A DNA stretch of 64,000 nucleotides from Mucilaginibacter sabulilitoris (GCF_034262375.1 NZ_CP139558.1:6448001-6512000); one strand, 5' to 3'; counted from the first letter of the stretch, positions 51,445 to 61,068 are shown. Numbers and translations are program-made. The notes: generated from the sequence alone by a model not told the origin.

Positions 51445-54003
51445 ATGCCGGTAAAAGGAAATCAGTTTAAATCAAATAGTTTTAAGGACGAAAATCAGCC
51501 CCGGCAAACCGGTAAGGCCGATAAGGAACGTTATACAAAGCGGAAACTCCCAAAGATGCCTCAGCTGGATATGGAGAATGGCAGGGTGGTGAAAATAGCG
51601 GGTCTGCTTTCGCTCTTACTGTCCATCTTTTTTCTCATTGCCTTTACCTCCTACCTGTTTACCTGGCAGGAAGATCAGAGTTATATAGCAACAACCAACG
51701 GTGGCTGGCACAACCTGTCAACAGGTAAAACCATCCAGGAAATAGCCGATAATGGCAGCCCGCAAATAGCGCAAAACTGGCTTGGCAAATTTGGCGCCCT
51801 GCTCAGTAACCAGTTTATTTATGAATGGTTCGGGGTGGCATCTTTCCTGTTTGTTTTTTTATTTTTTGTGATAGGTTACCGTTTGCTATTTAAAGTACGC
51901 TTGTTCTCCATACCCAAAACACTGGGCTACACTATTTTCAGCATCGTATTTATATCTACAACGATAGCCTACTTCCACGCTTTCATCATCGACTATCCGC
52001 ATTACCTGGAAGGTGGCTTTGGCTTTTGGACAAATCGCTTGCTCGATGCACAAATAGGTCCGGCGGGCACGGGCGGCTTTTTGATATTTGCGGCGTTAAC
52101 AGTATTGGTAATTGCTTATAATATTGATTTTAAACTTCCGCAGCGCAGAAACAGGGCAGCAGCGCAAATGGCCGTTGATGAAGTAGTGCCCGAGCCCGTG
52201 GAGCTTACTGATGAGGAACCATCTATTCCGGTTGAATGGCCGCGCGGAAATAACCGTATCAAAGAAACTCATGTAAATGCCATAAGGCCCGAACCGATGC
52301 AGCAACACCCGTTGGTTCAAACCCCGGTTTACCATGAGCCTGTTGTGCTTACCCCAACTTCATCGCACGAGCCCGAGGAAGAAACAGAGATACCGCTTAC
52401 CATCGACGTAAACCGGCCATTGCCTGAGCTAAGTGTTGAAAAGAGCGACGATGATAAAGCGCAAAGCCTGGTAAACCAGTTTGGTATTTATGATCATAAG
52501 CTCGACCTTGCATCATACAAATTGCCGCATCTTGATTTGCTGGAAAACCACGGATCAAACAAAATATCGGTTAATGCCGAAGAGCTGGAAGCCAACAAGA
52601 ATAAGATTGTTGAAACGCTTAACCATTACAATATCGAGATTGATAAGATCAAAGCTACCATCGGGCCAACAGTAACCTTGTATGAAATTATCCCAGCCCC
52701 GGGTGTGCGTATCTCCAAAATCAAGAACCTGGAAGATGATATAGCGCTAAGTCTGGCGGCTTTGGGTATCCGTATTATTGCCCCAATGCCGGGCAAGGGT
52801 ACTATAGGTATTGAAGTACCTAATCAAAACCCCGAAATGGTTTCCATGCGTTCTATCTTGTCTACGGAAAAGTTCCAGAACACTACGATGGACCTGCCTA
52901 TTGCGCTGGGTAAAACCATATCAAACGAAGTGTTCATTGCCGATTTGGCCAAGATGCCCCACTTACTGGTTGCCGGTGCTACAGGTCAGGGTAAATCGGT
53001 TGGTATTAATGCCATATTAGTTTCTCTGCTGTATAAAAAGCACCCGGCAGAGCTTAAGTTTGTGCTGGTGGATCCAAAGAAAGTGGAGCTTACGCTTTTC
53101 CGTAAAATAGAGCGGCACTTTTTGGCAAAACTACCTGATGAGGCCGATGCCATTATTACCGATACCAAAAAGGTGGTAAACACCCTCAATTCGCTTTGTA
53201 TTGAGATGGATCAGCGGTATGACCTGCTGAAAGACGCACAGGTACGTAACCTGAAAGAGTACAACCACAAGTTTGTAAACCGCAAAATAAGCGATCCCGA
53301 AAAACACCGTTACCTGCCATTCATAGTACTGGTAGTCGACGAGTTTGCCGATCTGATGATGACCGCGGGTAAAGAGGTGGAAATGCCTATAGCCCGTATT
53401 GCTCAGCTGGCCCGTGCGGTGGGTATCCATTTGGTTATCGCAACACAAAGACCTTCTGTTAACATCATAACAGGCACTATTAAGGCCAACTTCCCGTCAA
53501 GGCTTGCTTTCAGGGTACTGTCAAAAATAGATTCCCGTACCATTCTGGATGCGGGAGGTGCCGATCAGCTGATTGGTCGCGGGGATATGCTGTTCAGTAC
53601 CGGAAGCGATCTGATAAGATTGCAATGTGCCTTTGTGGATACACCGGAAGTTGAAGCCATATCCGACTTTATTGGCAATCAGAAAGGCTATCCTACAGCG
53701 TTGCTGCTGCCCGAATACCTCGGTGAGGGTGAAACCAGCAGCGCCAAAGAATATGATCCAGATGACCGCGACCCAATGTTTGAAGAAGCGGCCCGTCTTA
53801 TCGTGTTACACCAGCAGGGTTCTACCTCGCTTATTCAGCGTAAAATGAAATTGGGTTACAACCGCGCCGGTCGTATTATCGACCAGTTGGAAGCTGCCGG
53901 TATTGTGGGCGCGTTTGAAGGCAGCAAGGCCCGCGACGTACTGTACCCGGATGAATACAGCCTGGAAAGGTACCTGGAAACACTTCAAAAACCCAAAGAT
54001 TAA
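51445..54003 (+). CDS. ftsK: DNA translocase FtsK
   Basis: 852 residues from ATG at 51445. Four membrane segments near the N-terminus (from about residue 55 to 220), a proline/glutamate-rich linker, then the FtsK motor: Walker A GATGQGKSVG (from about 510) and Walker B VVDEFADLMM (about 630), with TIDSRTILD-like KIDSRTILDAGGADQL. The last 65 residues (EAARLIVLHQQGSTSLIQRK) are the gamma winged helix that reads KOPS-type sequences. Segregates chromosome dimers at the septum. Confidence 0.95.
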   Translation: MPVKGNQFKSNSFKDENQPRQTGKADKERYTKRKLPKMPQLDMENGRVVKIAGLLSLLLSIFFLIAFTSYLFTWQEDQSYIATTNGGWHNLSTGKTIQEIADNGSPQIAQNWLGKFGALLSNQFIYEWFGVASFLFVFLFFVIGYRLLFKVRLFSIPKTLGYTIFSIVFISTTIAYFHAFIIDYPHYLEGGFGFWTNRLLDAQIGPAGTGGFLIFAALTVLVIAYNIDFKLPQRRNRAAAQMAVDEVVPEPVELTDEEPSIPVEWPRGNNRIKETHVNAIRPEPMQQHPLVQTPVYHEPVVLTPTSSHEPEEETEIPLTIDVNRPLPELSVEKSDDDKAQSLVNQFGIYDHKLDLASYKLPHLDLLENHGSNKISVNAEELEANKNKIVETLNHYNIEIDKIKATIGPTVTLYEIIPAPGVRISKIKNLEDDIALSLAALGIRIIAPMPGKGTIGIEVPNQNPEMVSMRSILSTEKFQNTTMDLPIALGKTISNEVFIADLAKMPHLLVAGATGQGKSVGINAILVSLLYKKHPAELKFVLVDPKKVELTLFRKIERHFLAKLPDEADAIITDTKKVVNTLNSLCIEMDQRYDLLKDAQVRNLKEYNHKFVNRKISDPEKHRYLPFIVLVVDEFADLMMTAGKEVEMPIARIAQLARAVGIHLVIATQRPSVNIITGTIKANFPSRLAFRVLSKIDSRTILDAGGADQLIGRGDMLFSTGSDLIRLQCAFVDTPEVEAISDFIGNQKGYPTALLLPEYLGEGETSSAKEYDPDDRDPMFEEAARLIVLHQQGSTSLIQRKMKLGYNRAGRIIDQLEAAGIVGAFEGSKARDVLYPDEYSLERYLETLQKPKD

Positions 54004-54071
54004 ACCAATTACAATTTATTTGCTCTAAACCAATAACTATTGATCATGATGGTTGTTGATAAAAAACACTA

Positions 54072-54749
54072 ATGAAAAAGATATTCTTATATACCATTTT
54101 AGCGATAAGCGCCTGCAGTACGGCTTTCGCGCAAAAAGATACCCAGGCCAAAGCCATACTAAACCAGGTGAGCCAGAAATACAAATCGTACGATGCAATA
54201 AAAACAGATTTTACTTTTACCCTTGATAACCAGCAGGCCGGTGTTAAAGAAACCCAAAGCGGTACTTTAATTTCAAAAGCCAAATCGGGCAAATACAAGG
54301 TTACCCTTTATACCTCAGCCACCGCTAAGGATGTGGATAAAGAGATCATGAGTGATGGCAAAAGTCAGTGGACTTACCTTAAAAAAGACAAAGAAGTGCA
54401 GGTAAGCGAAGCTGCCAAAGGCGGTGATGGCATCAATAACCCCTCACAAATTTTCACTATTTATGAGCATGGTTATAAATACCTGTATACCGGCGAGCAA
54501 AAAATTGCAGGCAAGGTGTACCAGGCCATTGACCTCACCCCCGAAAATGCCAAAGCAAGTATTTTTAAAGTTCGCCTGCTGATTGATAAAGTAAAAAAAC
54601 AGATTTACAGCGCGCAGCTGTTTGATAAGAACGGCAACAAGTACAACTACACCGTAAGCAGCTTTACCCCCAACGCACAGGTTGCCGATAACACATTTGC
54701 CTGGGACGCCAAAGCCCACCCCGGTGTTGAAGTTGTTGACTTGCGGTAA
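54072..54749 (+). CDS. LolA-like lipoprotein carrier
   Basis: 225 residues with signal peptide ending near STAFAQ. Beta-rich LolA fold: ILNQVSQKYKSYDAIKTDFT, GTLISKAKSGKYKVTL, DGKSQWTYLKKDKEVQV and DLTPENAKASIFKVRLLID. Transports or binds lipoproteins in the periplasm. Placed 68 bp after ftsK, an arrangement common in Bacteroidota, so probably a shared transcript. Confidence 0.88.
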   Translation: MKKIFLYTILAISACSTAFAQKDTQAKAILNQVSQKYKSYDAIKTDFTFTLDNQQAGVKETQSGTLISKAKSGKYKVTLYTSATAKDVDKEIMSDGKSQWTYLKKDKEVQVSEAAKGGDGINNPSQIFTIYEHGYKYLYTGEQKIAGKVYQAIDLTPENAKASIFKVRLLIDKVKKQIYSAQLFDKNGNKYNYTVSSFTPNAQVADNTFAWDAKAHPGVEVVDLR

Positions 54750-54791
54750 GCATAGGTTTTACGTTGGACGTGATACGCTTTAAATAACAAT

Positions 54792-54830
54792 AACAAAAAG
54801 AGCGATGGCTTCACCATCGCTCTTTTTGTT
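54792..54830 (+). terminator. 17-bp-stem terminator after the LolA gene
   Basis: AACAAAAAGAGCGATGG (54792-54808) pairs exactly with its inverse (54814-54830) around CTTCA, with T-rich sequence after. Confidence 0.88.
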
Positions 54831-54914
54831 TGGCCCCATTGTCAGGCTGAACTTGTTTCAGCATCCCATAGGACAGGTAGCCGTTATAGTATCTAAACTT
54901 AGTTTTCGCGTAGG

Positions 54915-54984
54915 GTCATGCTGAGCTCCGTCGAAGGAGTGTGTAGAAGCCTGCCCACCATGCTTCGACGGAGCTCAGCATGAC
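54915..54984. repeat. Inverted repeat with perfect 22-bp arms
   Basis: The 22 bases at 54915-54936 (starting GTCATGCTGAGCTCC) recur exactly reverse-complemented at 54963-54984, with 26 bp between. Same GTCATnCTGAG family as 21363-21427, 56690-56763 and 56799-56867. The neighbouring 54839-54890 holds a further degenerate copy. No gene. Confidence 0.75.
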
Positions 54985-55041
54985 ACCTTTTGATTTATGA
55001 TTTAAGTTTATGCCATTACTGGTGCTATCACTGACAACTTA

Positions 55042-55320
55042 TTACTTCCCGTCCGGCTTAGAACGTTTATTCTCACCTTCCGGTTTAGGAGCTCTTTTAT
55101 CGGGCATTGGACCGCGTTTATAAACAATAAGCCCGTTCAAAAAATTACGCAGTATCTGGTCGCCGCAAGGCTTAAAGTTGGGATGGTCGTCGGCGCGGAA
55201 TATGGCGCCTAATTCTGTTTTGGTAATGCGGAAGTTGGCCAGCTCCAAAACTTTTATAATATCATCGTCGGTAAATTTCATTGCTACACGCAGCTTCTTC
55301 ATGATATCGTTGTTACTCAT
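55042..55320 (-). CDS. DUF1456 protein (single-domain)
   Basis: 92 residues. The core FTDDDIIKVLELANFRITKTELG with FRNFLNGLIVYKRGP-type ending (LRNFLNGLIVYKRGP) matches DUF1456, which occurs in two copies in E. coli YehS; here one copy and a lysine-rich tail. Function unknown. Fifteen bp after the helicase stop, so co-transcribed. Confidence 0.8.
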   Translation of the reverse strand: MSNNDIMKKLRVAMKFTDDDIIKVLELANFRITKTELGAIFRADDHPNFKPCGDQILRNFLNGLIVYKRGPMPDKRAPKPEGENKRSKPDGK

Positions 55321-55335
55321 GGTCTTCTCGGTTTA

Positions 55336-56637
55336 TTATCTTGAAATATCTATTTTAACTTTTTTGCTTTTGATCTTTTCGCCTTTGACAGCCTGCACAG
55401 CGCGTTCAATCCGGTTACGTTTTACCGCTGCGTATGAGGCATAGTCGTGCACCTCTATCAGGCCCACATCTTCCTTATTCAAACCGCCTTTTTTAAGTAG
55501 CAGGCCAACAATGTCTATTTTGTTCACCTTATCCTTTTTACCGGCGGCAATATACAATGTGGCCCAGGGCGACAACGGCGGAAGCACAGGATTTCCGGGT
55601 AATTCTTCAATCTCCGGCATCTCCCTTAAATAAGGAGGTTTTTCATCGGGAGATAGCATGAGATAAGAAGTGCCTTTGGCGTGCATCCTGGCGGTACGAC
55701 CATTACGGTGCAGATAGGCTTCTTCGTTATGCGGCAATTGGTAATGCACCACATGTTCTATCTCGGGTATATCCAATCCGCGCGATGCAAGGTCGGTAGT
55801 GATGAGTAAACGGTGGCTGCCGTTTCTGAATTTTAGCAGGGCCCGCTCGCGGTCGTCCTGCTCCATGCCGCCGTGGAATATATCATGGGGTAAGCCACGG
55901 TCATATAACAAATCGCTGATACGGTCAACCGCTTCGCGGTGATTACAGAAAACAAGCGTGGCCTGATCGCCTATTTTACAGATGAGCGCAAACAGGGCAG
56001 CCAGCTTATCGGCAGCTTCTGCTATTACCGCTTTTTGTTTTATATCCGGCTTAGCGGCGGCATTGGTCAGGAAATCCAATTCAACAGGCTTATACATACC
56101 GGTAAAATCAGGTATCTGATCCATTTTGGTAGCCGATGTAAGCATGCGCTTTTTAATGGCCGGCATTTGCTTTATAATGAAGGCCATATCCTCTTGAAAG
56201 CCAAATTCAAGGGCTTTATCAAATTCATCCAGTATCAGTGTGTGAATGGTATCGGTGCTGAAGCTCTCACGACGCAAATGGTGTGCAATGCGGCCGGGCG
56301 TTCCTATCAGTACTGCAGGTGGCTGCGACAGGTTGTTACGTTCAATTTTAACCGGGTGGCCGCCATAACAGCAGTTCACCTTAAAGCCGGTGCCCATTGT
56401 TTTAAACACCTGTTCTATTTGCAAAGCCAGTTCCCGTGATGGCACCATGATCATGGCCTGAACAGTTGGGATACTGGTATCAAGCACACTCAACAAGGGC
56501 AATAAAAAGCCCAGCGTTTTACCCGAACCAGTCGGCGACAGCAGTATTACATCACCTTTTTTGGCTGCGCTGATAGCGGCCTCCTGCATAGGGTTAAGGG
56601 CATTTATTTTGAGGTTCAGGAGTGCTTGCTTTATCAT
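55336..56637 (-). CDS. DEAD-box-type RNA helicase, DbpA-like
   Basis: 433 residues. Motif I PTGSGKT (35-41), motif III SAT (168-170), motif VI HRNGRTAR. Motif II reads DEFD (137-140) instead of DEAD, confirmed in the DNA. The C-terminal 75 residues with KVNKIDIVGLLLKKGGLNKE and VKRNRIERAVQAVKG resemble the DbpA RNA-binding domain that recognises 23S rRNA hairpin 92, pointing to 50S assembly. The start follows a -7 box at 56658-56665. Confidence 0.9.
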   Translation of the reverse strand: MIKQALLNLKINALNPMQEAAISAAKKGDVILLSPTGSGKTLGFLLPLLSVLDTSIPTVQAMIMVPSRELALQIEQVFKTMGTGFKVNCCYGGHPVKIERNNLSQPPAVLIGTPGRIAHHLRRESFSTDTIHTLILDEFDKALEFGFQEDMAFIIKQMPAIKKRMLTSATKMDQIPDFTGMYKPVELDFLTNAAAKPDIKQKAVIAEAADKLAALFALICKIGDQATLVFCNHREAVDRISDLLYDRGLPHDIFHGGMEQDDRERALLKFRNGSHRLLITTDLASRGLDIPEIEHVVHYQLPHNEEAYLHRNGRTARMHAKGTSYLMLSPDEKPPYLREMPEIEELPGNPVLPPLSPWATLYIAAGKKDKVNKIDIVGLLLKKGGLNKEDVGLIEVHDYASYAAVKRNRIERAVQAVKGEKIKSKKVKIDISR

Positions 56638-56657
56638 TATGAGTGTTGGGATGTGCG

Positions 56658-56665
56658 CAAAGATA
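56658..56665 (-). promoter_or_regulatory. -7 box of the helicase-DUF1456 operon
   Basis: TATCTTTG on the minus strand fits TAnnTTTG and lies 20 nt before the helicase ATG at 56635-56637. Confidence 0.55.
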
Positions 56666-56689
56666 AGCTAAATAAAACGGGGCTTTAAA

Positions 56690-56763
56690 TTTGTCGTGCT
56701 GAGCAATTGTTGTTCGCTATGCATATCGCAGAATAGATCCTTCGCTGCGCTCAGGATGACAAG
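56690..56763. repeat. Imperfect inverted repeat, GTCGTGCTGAG...CTCAGGATGACAAG
   Basis: Both ends match the GTCATnCTGAG family with mismatches and a TTGTTCGC/GCGCTCAGG interior. Sits between the helicase promoter and the next repeat; no gene here. Confidence 0.55.
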
Positions 56764-56798
56764 GTTGAATAAGATTAAATATGATGCAAAAAAAGGCC

Positions 56799-56867
56799 GT
56801 CATGGTGAGCTTGTCGAACCATGGTGGAAAAGCCTCTGCGCAGGTCTTCGACAAGCTCAGACTGACA
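56799..56867. repeat. Inverted repeat, GTCATGGTGAGCTTGTCGAA
   Basis: The left arm 56799-56818 pairs with 56847-56867 (TTCGACAAGCTCAGACTGAC). Adjacent to the preceding repeat, and 9 bp from the stop codon of the small minus-strand gene. Confidence 0.6.
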
Positions 56868-56875
56868 TGCCTATC

Positions 56876-57157
56876 TTAATTTACGTTCCCTTCCAGTTCC
56901 CTACGAATTTTATCTTTTATATAGGTTGCTATTTCTCCGGCCTGCTCATGAGTAAGATCGCCTAAACCTGTATATTCCCATTGGTGCATGCTATCATCAA
57001 AAACAATTTCACCCAGGTCCACATGTCCTTCACTCAGTTTAAATACCCCTGTAACATGTGTAGTGCTGCCGGGTAGCATTGGGCTTCCCGGTTTTATGGT
57101 GATAGAACGGTCACCATCTGCCGTATATAAACTATATTTTACCGGCTTAATCATCAC
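56876..57157 (-). CDS. Small protein of unknown function
   Basis: 93 residues, no signal or membrane segment. The N-terminal part may be a small beta domain (KPGSPMLPGSTTHVTGVFKL); the C-terminal HEQAGEIATYIKDKIRREL is helical. ATGs at 57157 and 57154 are adjacent. No family recognised. Isolated between repeats and the pseudouridine synthase. Confidence 0.55.
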   Translation of the reverse strand: MMIKPVKYSLYTADGDRSITIKPGSPMLPGSTTHVTGVFKLSEGHVDLGEIVFDDSMHQWEYTGLGDLTHEQAGEIATYIKDKIRRELEGNVN

Positions 57158-57231
57158 TTTATGTATTTGAGTAAGCTACAATCAAGCAACGTTTTTGTTT
57201 AATTTTATTGCACTAAAATAAAGGAGGAATT

Positions 57232-57909
57232 TTACCAGCTCATAATATCTATTACGCGTTTAAATTCGGGCTGCAACTGAGCATCAATTTCAACCTGGTT
57301 ACCCGTAACAGGATGGTTAAATGAAAGGTGCGAGGCGTGCAGTAACATGGTTTCCATACCCCAGGTTTCCTTAAACAGCTTATTCTGCTTGTTGCAGCCA
57401 TGGGTACGGTCGCCAATAATGGGATGAAAAATATGGCTGAAATGCTTACGCAGCTGGTGCATGCGGCCGGTGGCAGGCATAGCCTCTACCAGCGAATACC
57501 TTGAGGTAGCATGTTTACCAAGCGGCACATCCAGTTCGGCACGTTTTAAAGTGGAGTACCGGGTAAAAGCATCCTGCAGGGTACCATTCTCTTTTCGCAA
57601 CGGGTAATCAATATCCTCGCTATCAGGAGTATGGCCGCGCACTACGGCCAGATATTTTTTATGCACCTGGTTTTCCATAAACTGCTGCTGCATGGCTATT
57701 TCGGCCTGTTTATCCAGCGCGAACAATAATATACCGCCGGTTTTACGGTCGATACGGTGCGCAGGGTTCACTTTCTGCCCTATCTGATCGCGCAGTAACT
57801 GCAGGGCAAACTCAGACGCATCGGCAGCAATGGGCGACCGGTGCACCAGCAAGCCATGTGGTTTATTAATGGCGATAAGATACTCATCGCAGTATATGAT
57901 CTCTAACAT
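57232..57909 (-). CDS. RluA-family pseudouridine synthase, TruC-like
   Basis: 225 residues from ATG 57907-57909 (MLEIIYCDEYLIAINKP); an in-frame ATG at 57960 adds an unconserved 17-residue piece. Catalytic HRIDRKTGG (D54) and MPATGRMHQLRKH are conserved. Similar to TruC, which modifies U65 of tRNAs. Substrate assignment by similarity only. Confidence 0.88.
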   Translation of the reverse strand: MLEIIYCDEYLIAINKPHGLLVHRSPIAADASEFALQLLRDQIGQKVNPAHRIDRKTGGILLFALDKQAEIAMQQQFMENQVHKKYLAVVRGHTPDSEDIDYPLRKENGTLQDAFTRYSTLKRAELDVPLGKHATSRYSLVEAMPATGRMHQLRKHFSHIFHPIIGDRTHGCNKQNKLFKETWGMETMLLHASHLSFNHPVTGNQVEIDAQLQPEFKRVIDIMSW

Positions 57910-58045
57910 GCGGCGCTCCATTCCAAAGCGCGAAGTTACGACGCTGTGTAACAATTCCATTTTATAAAGTACAGTTAACTAAAAAAAATATTTTAAATAG
58001 TATGCTTTTTATATCTTTAATAAATCACTAAATCTTTTAAAACCA

Positions 58046-59200
58046 ATGGCCTCCACAACAAGTACCACTACTACGGGCAGTAATGCGCCCGATGATATTA
58101 ATACCGCGCCTACGCGCTTATTTTCGTTAGATGCCCTGCGCGGGTTTGATATGTTTTGGATAATGGGGGGCGAAGAAATTTTTCATACACTGGCAAAAGC
58201 TACCGGTTCGCCGTTTTGGGGTACCATAGCCAACCAGTTTACCCATCCCGATTGGAACGGTTTTCACCTGTATGATCTTATATTTCCGCTGTTCCTGTTT
58301 ATGGCCGGGGTATCAACACCGTTTTCGGTAGGCCGCGAGCTGGAGAAAGGCAAAAGCCGCGGGCAGCTAACCGTCAGGGTTATCAAACGAGCGTTTATAT
58401 TAGTGCTGCTTGGGTTAGTGGTAAACAACGGCCTCAATATTATGCCAATATCACAAATAAGGTTTGCCAGCGTGCTTGGCCGCATTGGTATCGCTTATAT
58501 GTTTGCCAATATTATTTACCTGTACAGCAGAGAACGTATGCAAATGGTATGGTTTTGGTTTTTTATAATTGGGTACTGGCTGCTGCTCAAGTTTACATCG
58601 GCACCAGGCTTTCATCCCGGCGATCTTACCATGCAGGGCAATTTTGCCTCGTATATGGACCGCCTGTTGTTACCCGGCCGTTTGTATCTGGGTATCCATG
58701 ATCCCGAAGGCCTGTTCTCTACCATCCCGGCCATCAGCACCGGTTTGCTGGGCATATTAACCGGTTCGTTGTTAAAAAAGAAGGGGCTACAACAAATACG
58801 CAAAGTAACCATCATGACGGTTACCGGTGTAATTTTCCTGATCATAGCGCAAATATGGAACCTTGATTTCCCGATCAATAAAAACCTGTGGACAAGCTCA
58901 TTTGTAATGCATGTAGGTGGTATAAGCCTGTTGCTGATGGCGTTGTTTTATTATGTGATTGATGTACTGGGTTATAAAAAATGGGCGTTCTTTTTCAAGG
59001 TGATCGGCATGAACTCCATACTCATTTACATTTCGGGCAAATTCATTAAATGGCAATACACCACCAATGGATTTTTTGGATGGTTAGGTCAGCTTGTAGG
59101 CGATCCGTACAATATTGTGGTGATGGCTGTTTGCTTTATTATGGTGAAATGGATCTTCCTGTATTACCTGTACCAGAAAAAGACATTTTTACGCGTGTGA
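58046..59200 (+). CDS. HGSNAT/DUF5009-type membrane acyltransferase
   Basis: 384 residues, about ten membrane helices. LFSLDALRGFDMFWIMGGEE and DLIFPLFLFMAGVSTPFS are the signatures of heparan-alpha-glucosaminide N-acetyltransferase-like proteins, which transfer acetyl groups across a membrane to sugars. Substrate unknown. A second member begins at 63233. Confidence 0.85.
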   Translation: MASTTSTTTTGSNAPDDINTAPTRLFSLDALRGFDMFWIMGGEEIFHTLAKATGSPFWGTIANQFTHPDWNGFHLYDLIFPLFLFMAGVSTPFSVGRELEKGKSRGQLTVRVIKRAFILVLLGLVVNNGLNIMPISQIRFASVLGRIGIAYMFANIIYLYSRERMQMVWFWFFIIGYWLLLKFTSAPGFHPGDLTMQGNFASYMDRLLLPGRLYLGIHDPEGLFSTIPAISTGLLGILTGSLLKKKGLQQIRKVTIMTVTGVIFLIIAQIWNLDFPINKNLWTSSFVMHVGGISLLLMALFYYVIDVLGYKKWAFFFKVIGMNSILIYISGKFIKWQYTTNGFFGWLGQLVGDPYNIVVMAVCFIMVKWIFLYYLYQKKTFLRV

Positions 59201-59211
59201 TATAAACTCAT

Positions 59212-59237
59212 GTCATTGCGAGGTACGAAGCAATGAC
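59212..59237. repeat. Short GTCATTGC/GCAATGAC hairpin
   Basis: GTCATTGC (59212-59219) and GCAATGAC (59230-59237) flank GAGGTACGAA, a compact member of the 13084-13174 family. Placed between convergent genes. Confidence 0.6.
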
Positions 59238-59266
59238 ACGTTCTTTAATCAACATAATCACTCCCA

Positions 59267-60229
59267 TCAATGGTCAACCCACTGCGTCCGCTCTTCAGGC
59301 GAAAGGAATGTCCAGGCCATAATGCGGCTTGCTTTTTGGCCCTGCGACATGTTGATGGTTTGTACCTCGGTTGCGCTCGCTTTTTGCAGGGCATTATATA
59401 GAATGCGGAGGTTTTCTTTTTTTGATACCAATGTTGTAAACCATAAACATTGCTTAGCAAAACGGGTACTTTGCGTGGCCATTTGCTTTAAAAAAGCAGC
59501 CTCACCGCCCGGGTACCATAGTTCGGCATTCTGGCCGCCAAAGTTGAGCACAGGAGCTTTCTCATTACCTGATTTGAGCCCAAGATTATCCCACTTGCGG
59601 CGGGAACCTTCGGCAGCTTCTTTGATAGAGGCGTGAAATGGCGGGTTGCAAATGGTAAGATCAAACCGTTCGCCAGGTTTTATGGCAAATACAAAAATAT
59701 CTGCCCGGTGCTTTTGCAGGCGCAGCTCAATGGCGTTTTTTAATTGCTTGTTATGATCAATAATGTTTTGTGCCGATACAATGGCCTCCTCATCTATATC
59801 TGTCCCTACAAAACTCCAGCCATACTCCTGGTGGCCAATAATAGGGTATACACAATTGGCGCCAACCCCTATATCCAGCACCTTTACCTTTTTACCCTTA
59901 CGCACAACGCCTTCATTTGATGCTGCCAGCAAATCGGCCACGTAATGAATATAATCTGCACGACCGGGTATTGGTGGACATAAATAACCTTCAGGAATAT
60001 CCCAATAATCAATATTGTAATGGAGCTTTAGCAAAGCACGGTTCAGCATCTTTACAGCTTCGGGATTGGCAAAGTTGATGGTTTGATTATCATACTGGTT
60101 TACCGTAACAAATGGCCGCAGCTGCGGAACGGCCTTTATCAGCGCCTTAAAATCGTATCCCAAGCGGTGCTTGTTACGCGCATGCATGGCGTCTTTAACT
60201 TCTGGTTGGTTTGGGGCTGATGCTGGCAA
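59267..60229 (-). CDS. rlmF: 23S rRNA (adenine1618-N6)-methyltransferase
   Basis: 320 residues. SAM-binding VLDIGVGANCVYPII, the catalytic NPPF in TICNPPFHASIKEA and the N-terminal HARNKHRLGYDFKALIKAVP mark RlmF. Methylates A1618 of 23S rRNA. In line with the MazG-like gene upstream (20 bp), so probably one transcript. Confidence 0.93.
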   Translation of the reverse strand: MPASAPNQPEVKDAMHARNKHRLGYDFKALIKAVPQLRPFVTVNQYDNQTINFANPEAVKMLNRALLKLHYNIDYWDIPEGYLCPPIPGRADYIHYVADLLAASNEGVVRKGKKVKVLDIGVGANCVYPIIGHQEYGWSFVGTDIDEEAIVSAQNIIDHNKQLKNAIELRLQKHRADIFVFAIKPGERFDLTICNPPFHASIKEAAEGSRRKWDNLGLKSGNEKAPVLNFGGQNAELWYPGGEAAFLKQMATQSTRFAKQCLWFTTLVSKKENLRILYNALQKASATEVQTINMSQGQKASRIMAWTFLSPEERTQWVDH

Positions 60230-60249
60230 GTTGTTATTTTAAGTATAAT

Positions 60250-60720
60250 TTATCCTACAATGCTGCCCAGATTGGCAGGTGAGTAATTTATTGATTTAAG
60301 GGTTTTATTATCGGCATTACGGTACACCAGGAACAAGCCGTCAATCTCTTTATAGTGCGATTCGGTACCGGCCGTATTGCGATAATGCTCAATGGTTTGA
60401 TTAGCTTCTTCTACTGTTTTACAGGCTTTGCTCATGTTAGAGCGGTGCACCTCATCAAAAAGGTCTTTAAACTTTTCGCCCAGACCAAACTCCAGTACCG
60501 CACCCGACAGTACGTATTGCAGATCGCAAAGGGCATCGGCTATTTCAACGAGGTTATTATCATCAACCGCTTGCTGTAATTCTTTCAGTTCTTCGGCCAA
60601 AAGTTCGATACGCAACTGGCAACGCTCTTTTGAGGGGATCTGAGGAGCGGCTATTATGGGATGTTTAAAAGTACTATGAAATTCGGCTACCTGGTTTAAT
60701 GAATTTAAATCTTTGATCAT
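60250..60720 (-). CDS. MazG-like all-alpha NTP pyrophosphohydrolase
   Basis: 156 residues. The acidic helix motif LLAEELKELQQAVDDNNLVE (E43-E44-E47 and E59) with IADALCDLQYV (D62, D66) forms the metal site of MazG/phosphoribosyl-ATP pyrophosphatase-like enzymes. Likely cleans house of non-canonical NTPs; substrate not determined. Confidence 0.8.
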   Translation of the reverse strand: MIKDLNSLNQVAEFHSTFKHPIIAAPQIPSKERCQLRIELLAEELKELQQAVDDNNLVEIADALCDLQYVLSGAVLEFGLGEKFKDLFDEVHRSNMSKACKTVEEANQTIEHYRNTAGTESHYKEIDGLFLVYRNADNKTLKSINYSPANLGSIVG

Positions 60721-61068
60721 GGTATTTGAGCGTGTATAAGGTTGCTAAGTTATAAATTAACCCAAAAGCTTTCAAAAATCATTAATTATAAAATCAATGC
60801 CCCAGTTTTTCAGGGCATATACTCCGATTACACGATATACTAACCATAACAACAAACACGATTGTATTAAACAAAACCTTTTCATAAATTTAATTAGCCA
60901 TTTAAATACAGCTATATGATATAATATCTAATTAATATTAAAATACAAATATTAGAACCCTAAAAATGAACAGAATAGCCACCCCGTTTTATTAATAATT
61001 ACTTAACATTGAGGCACTTTGTTAACATAAACATAATATTAAAAGAACTTTTTATTAACTTAACTTTG
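60721..61068 (+). promoter_or_regulatory. AT-rich gap with the -7 box of the histone-like gene
   Basis: TAACTTTG at 61061-61068 is a perfect -7 box, giving a leader of about 45 nt. The rest of the 340 bp is very AT-rich with no gene or clear structure, apart from the presumed upstream promoter area of the MazG-like gene. Confidence 0.55.
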
